Positions 14,942 to 20,689 of a stretch of 20,689 nucleotides of DNA are shown piece by piece (the first letter of the stretch is position 1; each line of letters starts with the position of its first letter). A program made the translations under genes and the position numbers. The notes under the pieces are model-generated. The model worked only from the letters and a program-made list of their open reading frames with translations, ran no database searches and was not told the origin of the DNA. The DNA lies in the NCBI RefSeq assembly GCF_000955955.1, contig NZ_JYJG01000430.1, forward strand, positions 1 to 20,689, read 5' to 3'. The stretch is from Lentzea aerocolonigenes (GTDB lineage: Bacteria > Actinomycetota > Actinomycetes > Mycobacteriales > Pseudonocardiaceae).

Positions 14942-16243
14942 GTGCCGGAGAACAAACCGATCCGGGTCGCGCTGCTGGGTTGCGGCACGGTCGGCACGGA
15001 GGTAGTCCGGCTGCTGACGGACCAGGCCGAAGACCTCACCCAGCGCATCGGCGCGCCGGTTGAGCTCAAGGGCATCGCCGTGCGCAGGCCGAACAAGCAC
15101 CGCGAGGTGCCGGAGCACCTGCTCACCACGGACGCCGCCGGGCTGGTGGCGTCGGACGAGGTGGACGTCATCGTCGAGGTCATCGGCGGCATCGAGCCGA
15201 CGCGCGGGCTGCTGCTCGACGCGTTGAAGGCGGGCAAGTCCGTCGTCACGGCGAACAAGGCGCTGCTGGCCGAGCACGGTCCGGAGCTGTTCGAGGCCGC
15301 CGACGCGTCCGGTGCCGACCTCTACTTCGAGGCCGCCGTCGCCGGTGCGATCCCGTTGCTGCGCCCGTTGCGGGAATCCCTTGCGGGAGACCGGATCACG
15401 CGCGTCATGGGCATCGTGAACGGCACGACGAACTTCATCCTGTCCGCGATGGACGCCACGGGTGCGGGCTACGGCGAGACGCTCGAGGAGGCCTCGCGGC
15501 TCGGTTACGCAGAGGCCGATCCGACCGCGGACGTCGACGGGTTCGACGCGGCGTCGAAGGCCGCGATCCTTGCGTCCCTTGCGTTCCACACGCGAGTGAC
15601 GGCCGCGGACGTGTACCGGGAGGGCATCCGTTCGGTGTCCGCGGCGGACATCGCGGCGGCGAAGGGCCTCGGCCGCACGGTGAAGCTGCTCGCGATCTGT
15701 GAGCGCGTCACGGCGCCGTCCGGCCAGGAATCAGTCGCCGTTCGAGTCCACCCCGCGATGATCCCCAGGACGCATCCGCTGGCTTCGGTCAACGGCGCGT
15801 TCAACGCGGTGTTCGTCGAGGCTGACGCGGCGGGGGAGATGATGTTCTACGGGCAGGGTGCCGGTGGCGCCCCGACGGCGAGCGCGGTCGTCGGCGACCT
15901 GGTCGCCGTGGCGCGCAACAAGGTCGCGAGCGGACGCGGTCCGCGCGAGTCGGCCTACGCCGCGCTTCCCGTGCAGCCCATGGGGAACACGCCCACGCGC
16001 TACCACATCAGCCTCGACGTGGCGGACAAGCCCGGTGTCCTCTCGCAGGTCGCCGCGGTGTTCGCCGAGCACGACGTGAGCATCGCCGCGGTGCGCCAGG
16101 AAGGTCGTACCGAGGACGCCAGCCTGGTGATCGTCACGCACGCGGCGACCGACGCCGCGCTGCGGTCCACTGTGGACAAAATCGGTGGCCTCCCCGTGGT
16201 GCGGGACGTCGTCAGCGTCATGAGGGTGGAGGGCGAAGAGTGA
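14942..16243 (+). CDS. hom: Homoserine dehydrogenase
   Basis: A 433-residue enzyme reducing aspartate semialdehyde to homoserine with NAD(P)H, the branch point to threonine, isoleucine and methionine. The N-terminal Rossmann motif is [11 protein letters not shown] (11-21). TANKALL includes Lys106, NGTTNFI (160-166) binds substrate, and [22 protein letters not shown] carries the conserved acids and Lys206. A C-terminal ACT domain (about 355-430; [19 protein letters not shown]) is the usual site for threonine feedback. The GTG start at 14942 has GGAGG seven bases upstream and begins two bases after the lysA stop. Feedback control is family knowledge, not shown here. Confidence 0.97.
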   Translation: MPENKPIRVALLGCGTVGTEVVRLLTDQAEDLTQRIGAPVELKGIAVRRPNKHREVPEHLLTTDAAGLVASDEVDVIVEVIGGIEPTRGLLLDALKAGKSVVTANKALLAEHGPELFEAADASGADLYFEAAVAGAIPLLRPLRESLAGDRITRVMGIVNGTTNFILSAMDATGAGYGETLEEASRLGYAEADPTADVDGFDAASKAAILASLAFHTRVTAADVYREGIRSVSAADIAAAKGLGRTVKLLAICERVTAPSGQESVAVRVHPAMIPRTHPLASVNGAFNAVFVEADAAGEMMFYGQGAGGAPTASAVVGDLVAVARNKVASGRGPRESAYAALPVQPMGNTPTRYHISLDVADKPGVLSQVAAVFAEHDVSIAAVRQEGRTEDASLVIVTHAATDAALRSTVDKIGGLPVVRDVVSVMRVEGEE

Positions 16244-17292
16244 GTGCTGTCAGAGCAGGCTGGCCCGGTCTGATCAACGCCTACCGGGACCGCATCGAGA
16301 TCCCCGAGGGCGCGGAGGTCGTGACGCTGCACGAAGGCGGCACGCCTCTGGTGCACGCTCGGAGGCTTTCCGCGGCCACCGGTTCGGATGTGTGGGTGAA
16401 GGTCGAAGGCGCGAACCCGACCGGTTCGTTCAAGGACCGCGGCATGACCGTGGCCATGACGTACGCGCTCGCGTCCGGCCTGAAGGCGGTCATCTGCGCC
16501 TCCACCGGCAACACGTCGGCTTCCGCGGCTGCCTATGCGGCCAAGGCGGGTCTCACGGCGGCCGTGCTCGTGCCCAGCGGCAAGATCGCGATGGGCAAGC
16601 TCGCGCAGGCCGTCATGCACGGCGCGAAGATCCTGCAGATCGACGGCAACTTCGACGACTGCCTGGAGCTCGCGTCGAAGACCGCGGCCGAGTACCCCGT
16701 GACGCTGGTGAACTCGGTCAACCCGGTGCGCCTGGTCGGTCAGCAGACCGCCGCGTGGGAGGTCTGCGACGTGCTCGGCCAGGCGCCGGACGTGCACTGC
16801 CTGCCGGTCGGCAACGCGGGCAACATCACCGCGTACTGGAAGGGCTACACGTCGTACGACAAGGGCCTGCCGAAGATGTACGGCTTCCAGGCCGCCGGTG
16901 CCGCGCCGCTCGTGTCCGGTGAGCCCGTCGCGAACCCGGAGACCATCGCGACCGCGATCCGGATCGGTTCGCCGGCGTCGTGGACGGGTGCGATCAACGC
17001 CCGTGACGAGTCCGGTGGCCTGATCGACGCCGTCACCGACGAGCAGATCCTGGCCGCGTACCGGCTGCTGGCGTCGTCCGAGGGCATCTTCGTGGAACCC
17101 GCGTCGGCCGCGTCCATCGCGGGTCTGCTGATGACCGCGGAGGACGGCCGGCTGCCCAAGGGCTCCACGGTTGTGTGCACCGTCACTGGCCACGGTCTGA
17201 AGGACCCCGACACCGCGTTGCTCGGCGTCACCGAGGTCGAGCCGGTGCCGGTCGACCCCGGCGCCGTCGCGCACGCGCTGGAGCTGGCGTGA
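16240..17292 (+). CDS. thrC: Threonine synthase
   Basis: A 350-residue PLP enzyme of fold type II that converts O-phosphohomoserine to L-threonine. HEGGTPLV (31-38) and [13 protein letters not shown] with the Schiff-base Lys65 mark the N-terminal part. [29 protein letters not shown] (PLP phosphate loop), [12 protein letters not shown] and TGHGLKDP follow in order. Length and motifs match the short actinobacterial form. Its GTG start overlaps the hom stop by four bases (GTGA), which indicates translational coupling. Confidence 0.97.
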   Translation: MSAVRAGWPGLINAYRDRIEIPEGAEVVTLHEGGTPLVHARRLSAATGSDVWVKVEGANPTGSFKDRGMTVAMTYALASGLKAVICASTGNTSASAAAYAAKAGLTAAVLVPSGKIAMGKLAQAVMHGAKILQIDGNFDDCLELASKTAAEYPVTLVNSVNPVRLVGQQTAAWEVCDVLGQAPDVHCLPVGNAGNITAYWKGYTSYDKGLPKMYGFQAAGAAPLVSGEPVANPETIATAIRIGSPASWTGAINARDESGGLIDAVTDEQILAAYRLLASSEGIFVEPASAASIAGLLMTAEDGRLPKGSTVVCTVTGHGLKDPDTALLGVTEVEPVPVDPGAVAHALELA

Positions 17293-18134
17293 AGTTCCTC
17301 GTCTCCGTCCCCGCGTCGACCGCGAACCTCGGTTCGGGGTTCGACGCGCTGGGCATGGCGCTCGGCATGTACGACGACGTCGAGGTGGCCACGGCCGACG
17401 GTCTCTCGATCACGGTCCACGGCGCTGGAGCAGGCGATGTCCCGCTCGACGAGACCCATCTCGTCGTGCGGGCCGTCCGCGCCGCCGGATACACGGGTGG
17501 GCTCGCGCTGCGGTGCCGCAACACCATTCCGCACGCACGCGGGTTGGGCTCGTCGGCGGCAGCGATCGTGGCGGGTGTCGCAGCGGGATTCACCCTGACG
17601 GGTCGCGAGTTGGACACGGACGCGTTGCAAATCGCTGCTGAGTTCGAGGGGCACGCGGACAACGCGGCGGCCTCCTTGTTCGGCGGCGTAGTCGTTGCGT
17701 GGTCTGAAGGAGAGCGCTACCGCGCGGTGCGGATGGACGCCGACGCACGGGTGCGCCCGGTCGTCCTGATTCCATCCCAGGAGTCGTCCACCAAGACGAC
17801 GCGCGGCCTGCTCCCGGCGGAGGTGCCCCACGCGGACGCCGCACACGCCGCGGGACGGGCTGCCCTGGCGGTGCACGCGCTGACGTCGGATCCCTCTGTT
17901 CTCCTTGCCGCTACTGAGGATCGCCTCCACCAGAACTACCGCGAGCCCGCCTGGCCCGACACCGTTCGGGTGATCAACGATCTTCGCAAGCTCGGTGTTC
18001 CCGCCTGCGTGAGCGGAGCGGGACCCACCGTGATCGCGTTCGGCGATCTTCCGGCCGAGGTCGACGTGCACGGCTTCGACGTGCGGAGACTCGACGTCGA
18101 CACCGCTGGCGTGCGCATTCGTCCATTGGACTGA
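17289..18134 (+). CDS. thrB: Homoserine kinase
   Basis: A 281-residue GHMP-family kinase that phosphorylates homoserine to O-phosphohomoserine, the substrate of the neighbouring ThrC. It starts [21 protein letters not shown], contains the ATP-binding loop [16 protein letters not shown] (81-96), and has [16 protein letters not shown] and the C-terminal [11 protein letters not shown]. It is slightly shorter than many relatives, yet all motifs are intact. The GTG at 17289 overlaps the thrC stop by four bases (GTGA), and the conserved protein begins there. It is the last gene of the argS-lysA-hom-thrC-thrB operon; rho has its own promoter right after. Confidence 0.96.
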   Translation: MKFLVSVPASTANLGSGFDALGMALGMYDDVEVATADGLSITVHGAGAGDVPLDETHLVVRAVRAAGYTGGLALRCRNTIPHARGLGSSAAAIVAGVAAGFTLTGRELDTDALQIAAEFEGHADNAAASLFGGVVVAWSEGERYRAVRMDADARVRPVVLIPSQESSTKTTRGLLPAEVPHADAAHAAGRAALAVHALTSDPSVLLAATEDRLHQNYREPAWPDTVRVINDLRKLGVPACVSGAGPTVIAFGDLPAEVDVHGFDVRRLDVDTAGVRIRPLD

Positions 18135-18152
18135 CACGCCCGACCCCGGTTG

Positions 18153-18181
18153 TTGCATGCATGAGGACCGGCGTCTACCCT
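18153..18181 (+). promoter_or_regulatory. Promoter of rho
   Basis: TTGCAT (18153-18158), exactly 17 bases, then TACCCT (18176-18181): a good vegetative promoter beginning 19 bases after the thrB stop. The 8-bp palindrome TGCATGCA (18154-18161) overlaps the -35. No clear terminator separates thrB from rho, so readthrough may add to rho expression. Confidence 0.65.
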
Positions 18182-18456
18182 CGGGGGCGATCAGTCACCG
18201 CGCGCACGGGCGCCGGTGTCGCGCTCGGACACTCGTTCCGAGTCGCAATCCTTTTGTGTTCCGGCTCTGTGCCGTGCGGGCGGGGCGGACGCAAAAGAGG
18301 CACCCGATCGCCGTGTGACCTGAGAAAAGTCCCGTGCCTGCCGGAAGCGGTGTGTGCTTCCGTCTGCATCGGACTTGACCGTCGTTCCCCAGTTGAAGCG
18401 GGAAGACGGGTCCGCTGGGCCGCGTAGGAGGCGGGGCCTGGTCAGGAAGGACATGT
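18182..18456 (+). promoter_or_regulatory. Long 5' leader of rho with stem-loop
   Basis: The predicted rho transcript has a leader of about 270 bases, long for this window. It contains a stem-loop at 18377-18412: GACC, GTC and TTCCC pair with GGGAA, GAC and GGTC, giving 12 pairs with two one-base bulges and a loop of about 10 bases. AGGAAGG (18444-18450) is the ribosome site, six bases before GTG 18457. Rho genes in other bacteria are autoregulated by premature termination in the leader, and this could serve the same end (inference). I find no convincing leader ORF; the 18161-18427 frame starts upstream of the promoter's start point. Confidence 0.5.
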
Positions 18457-20475
18457 GTGAGCAACACCGATTTGCTGAGCAGCGATGTCGCAGCTGCTTC
18501 TGGTTCTGGAGCCGAGGAGACCGCTCTGTCCACCCCTTCGAACGGCACGACGCCGCGCCGCCGCGCGGGTCTGTCCGGCATGGTGCTCGCGGAGCTGCGT
18601 GAGCTCGCCGGCCAAATGGGCATCACCGGAACCGCAGGTCTGCGCAAGGGCGACCTGATCGCGGCCATCAAGGAAAAGCAGGGCTCCGGCGCGCCTGCCA
18701 AAGCCGAGAAGCCCGCGAAAGCCGAAAAGGCTGCCGCCAAGGCTCCGGTCGCCGAGAAGCCCGCAGCCGCCGAAAAGCCTGTTCAGCAGCAGCTCGAGGT
18801 AGCGGAAAAGCCCGCTGCCGCCGTCGCTGCCCCTGCCGACGCTGGCTCGTCCGACGAGGGCGGCCGCCGTGGCAACCGCCGTCGTCGCTCCGGCCGTGGT
18901 GGCGGAAACGCCGAGGCCGGCGAGGGCCAGCAGTCCGAGCAGCGTGCCGAGCGTCCGGAGCGCGCCGAGCGTCAGGACCGGCCCGAGCGTCAGGACCGTC
19001 CCGAGCGCGCTGAGCGCCAGGAGCGTTCCGACCGCGGCGAGCGTTCCGACCGTCAGGACCGTGGTGACCGCCAGGAGCGCAACGAGCGTTCCGACCGTGG
19101 TGACCGCTCTGACCGTGGTGAGCGTCAGGACCGTGGCGAGCGTTCCGACCGTGGCGACCGCCAGGACCGCGGTGACCGCGGCGGGCGTGACCGCAACCGC
19201 GACCGCCAGGGTGGTGGCCAGCAGAACGACGACGACGGCGATGGCCGTCGTGGCCGGTTCCGCGACCGTCGCCGCCGGGGTGGCCGAAGCGAGGGCGGCG
19301 AGCGTCCGGACCGCGAGACCGAGGTGCGCGACGACGACGTCCTGCTCCCGGTCGCCGGCATCCTGGACGTGCTGGAGAACTACGCGTTCGTCCGCACGTC
19401 CGGCTACCTGGCCGGCTCGAACGACGTCTACGTCTCGCTGTCGCTGGTCCGCAAGTACGGCCTGCGTCGCGGCGACGCCCTCACCGGCGCCGTCCGCCAG
19501 CCGCGCGACGGCGAGCAGCAGCGCCAGAAGTTCAACCCGCTGGTCCGCGTCGACAAGATCAACGGCCTGGACCCGGAAGAGGCGCGCAACCGCCCGGACT
19601 TCACCAAGCTGACGCCGCTCTACCCGAACGAGCGTCTGCGCCTGGAGACCGAGCCGCACATCCTCACCACCCGCGTCATCGACCTCGTGATGCCGATCGG
19701 CAAGGGCCAGCGCGCCCTGGTCGTGTCGCCGCCCAAGGCCGGTAAGACGTCGGTGCTGCAGTCGATCGCCAACGCGATCACCACGAACAACCCCGAGTGC
19801 CACTTGATGGTCGTTCTGGTCGACGAGCGGCCTGAAGAGGTCACCGACATGCAGCGTTCGGTGAAGGGTGAGGTCATCGCCTCCACCTTCGACCGGCCGC
19901 CGTCGGACCACACGACGATCTCCGAGCTCGCGATCGAGCGGGCGAAGCGTCTGGTCGAGATGGGCCACGACGTGGTCGTGCTGCTCGACTCGATCACGCG
20001 TCTGGGCCGTGCGTACAACCTGGCCGCGCCGGCTTCCGGTCGCATCCTGTCCGGTGGTGTCGACTCGACGGCTCTCTACCCGCCGAAGCGATTCCTCGGT
20101 GCCGCGCGCAACATCGAGGGTGGCGGTTCGTTGACCGTCATCGCGACGGCGCTGGTCGAGACCGGCTCCGCTGGTGACTCGGTGATCTTCGAGGAGTTCA
20201 AGGGCACGGGTAACGCCGAGCTCAAGCTCGACCGGAAGATCGCGGACAAGCGGACGTTCCCGGCTGTGGACGTCGACTCCTCCGGTACTCGTAAGGAAGA
20301 GCTGCTGCTGTCGCCGGACGAGATGGCGGTCACGCACAAGCTCCGTCGGGTGCTGCACGCTCTGGACGGTCAGCAGGCCATCGATCTGCTGCTCGACCGG
20401 CTGCGGAAGTCGCGCACCAACATCGAGTTCCTGATGCAGGTGGCGAAGACGACGCCGGGCGCCGAGCAGGACTGA
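18457..20475 (+). CDS. rho: Transcription termination factor Rho
   Basis: A 672-residue hexameric RNA-dependent ATPase that ends transcription. An N-terminal Rho-type helix domain (about 38-75, LAELRELAGQMGITGTAGLRKGDLI) is followed by an Ala/Lys/Glu-rich linker (78-125) and a long Arg-rich low-complexity insertion (135-288). The RNA-binding cold-shock-like domain (295-395; GYLAGSNDVYVS) and the ATPase core come next, with Walker A PPKAGKT (425-431), DERPEE (456-461), the Walker B segment VVVLLDSITRLGR, Q-loop region (527-536) and R-loop region (581-590). The insertion is typical of Actinomycetota but here includes a strikingly regular tripeptide repeat. Leu454 aligns with E. coli Leu208, a bicyclomycin contact. 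The GTG start has AGGAAGG six bases upstream. Confidence 0.97.
   Translation: MSNTDLLSSDVAAASGSGAEETALSTPSNGTTPRRRAGLSGMVLAELRELAGQMGITGTAGLRKGDLIAAIKEKQGSGAPAKAEKPAKAEKAAAKAPVAEKPAAAEKPVQQQLEVAEKPAAAVAAPADAGSSDEGGRRGNRRRRSGRGGGNAEAGEGQQSEQRAERPERAERQDRPERQDRPERAERQERSDRGERSDRQDRGDRQERNERSDRGDRSDRGERQDRGERSDRGDRQDRGDRGGRDRNRDRQGGGQQNDDDGDGRRGRFRDRRRRGGRSEGGERPDRETEVRDDDVLLPVAGILDVLENYAFVRTSGYLAGSNDVYVSLSLVRKYGLRRGDALTGAVRQPRDGEQQRQKFNPLVRVDKINGLDPEEARNRPDFTKLTPLYPNERLRLETEPHILTTRVIDLVMPIGKGQRALVVSPPKAGKTSVLQSIANAITTNNPECHLMVVLVDERPEEVTDMQRSVKGEVIASTFDRPPSDHTTISELAIERAKRLVEMGHDVVVLLDSITRLGRAYNLAAPASGRILSGGVDSTALYPPKRFLGAARNIEGGGSLTVIATALVETGSAGDSVIFEEFKGTGNAELKLDRKIADKRTFPAVDVDSSGTRKEELLLSPDEMAVTHKLRRVLHALDGQQAIDLLLDRLRKSRTNIEFLMQVAKTTPGAEQD
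18949..19182 (+). repeat. 26 x [Asp/Glu]-Arg-x tripeptide repeat in Rho
   Basis: Residues 165-242 of Rho are 26 unbroken triplets of an acidic residue, Arg and a third residue drawn only from Gln, Gly, Ser, Pro, Ala and Asn. The DNA is a degenerate 9-base repeat (GAG or GAC, CGT/CGC/CGG, variable codon). The third codon and the wobble bases differ between units, so protein-level selection seems to maintain it, beyond simple slippage. Confidence 0.9.
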
Positions 20476-20486
20476 TCGCTCGCGCT

Positions 20487-20502
20487 CGTTTCACGTGAAA
20501 AG
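20487..20502. promoter_or_regulatory. parS-like ParB-binding site
   Basis: The perfect 12-bp palindrome TTTCACGTGAAA (20489-20500), preceded by G, gives GTTTCACGTGAAAA. This is a 13/14 match to the actinobacterial parS core GTTTCACGTGAAAC. It lies between the rho stop and its terminator and overlaps the terminator's left arm by a few bases. ParB binding is inference from the sequence match. Confidence 0.5.
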
Positions 20503-20531
20503 GCCCCCGGTGCTGGTCGCCGGGGGTCTTT
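20499..20531 (+). terminator. Intrinsic terminator of rho
   Basis: AAAGGCCCCCGG (20499-20510) pairs with CCGGGGGTCTTT (20520-20531), allowing one G-U pair, around a 9-base loop, 23 bases after the rho stop. The strong GC stem ending in TCTTTC is a good intrinsic terminator. Confidence 0.8.
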
Positions 20532-20670
20532 CGCGGTTCTGTCACTCGAATGCCGGAGCCGTTCCGGTGTCCGTGGTGGTCTCTTTGCGTTGAGCGTGTC
20601 CCGTTCCATACGAACCGCGGCCGGGCGGGTGGTCGCCTTGCGATGGGCGCCTTGCGTTGCGTGCTTCCCC

Positions 20671-20687
20671 CTGGGGCTCTGCCCCAG
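20671..20687. repeat. GC-rich hairpin at right edge
   Basis: CTGGGGC (20671-20677) and GCCCCAG (20681-20687) form perfect 7-bp arms around TCT. It is preceded by a direct repeat of GCCTTGCG (20635-20642 and 20649-20656). Read on the minus strand it begins GTCTGGGG like the left-edge hairpin. The 20532-20689 interval holds no gene that I can see. Confidence 0.6.
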
Positions 20688-20689
20688 AC

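Noticed and set aside
18161..18427. 88-codon frame in the rho leader
   Set aside because: Its ATG lies upstream of the predicted transcription start, inside the promoter spacer, and there is no ribosome site or recognisable domain.
18442..20358. Long minus-strand frame (638 codons) opposite rho
   Set aside because: Antisense shadow of the Rho repeats and ATPase core; low-complexity Leu/Ala/Thr/Val tracts, no ribosome site.
1..20689. CRISPR array, prophage, transposon or integrase
   Set aside because: No regularly spaced direct repeats, transposase or recombinase motifs, or terminal inverted repeats with target duplications were seen.

Overview
The window is high-GC DNA with short intergenic gaps, many GTG starts, overlapping stop/start codons and long antisense shadow frames. 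The gene order argS-lysA-hom-thrC-thrB-rho and a Rho with a long Arg-rich insertion point to an actinomycete. My guess is the Pseudonocardiaceae/Lentzea-Saccharothrix area, but the family is inference from general likeness, not from a search.

Left part (1-10000). A tRNA-Arg(CCG) on the minus strand has its own stem-loop terminator. It is followed by a cation-diffusion-facilitator metal exporter with a leaderless promoter and an embedded palindrome, then a 381-base gene-free stretch, then a hemerythrin-domain protein. A large secreted GH92 alpha-mannosidase (minus) is divergent from a ROK-family repressor (plus); the pair looks like a sugar-responsive unit. The ROK start codon and stop codon each lie inside a perfect palindrome. 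After ROK come a weak promoter-like site, a ribosome binding site with a 9-codon frame, and strong hairpins. An acyl-CoA dehydrogenase of the long (VLCAD-like) type is on the minus strand.

Middle (10000-11900). A translationally coupled DUF3105-DUF305 pair of membrane-anchored, His-rich proteins (minus) is divergent from argS.

Right part (11893-20689). argS, lysA, hom, thrC and thrB form a compact operon: adjoining genes overlap by 1-4 bases, or are 2 bases apart. It links arginyl-tRNA charging with the aspartate-family pathway (lysine, homoserine and threonine). rho follows with its own promoter and a leader of about 270 bases containing a stem-loop. Rho carries 26 uninterrupted [Asp/Glu]-Arg-x tripeptides. 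Just after rho, a 13/14 match to the actinobacterial ParB site parS abuts a strong intrinsic terminator. The window starts and ends with related GC-rich hairpins in opposite orientation.

Most of the window is core metabolism. I see no clear new multi-gene system. The best leads are the Rho triplet repeat, the parS-like site, the ROK palindromes, the GH92 C-terminal repeat and the DUF3105-DUF305 pair.
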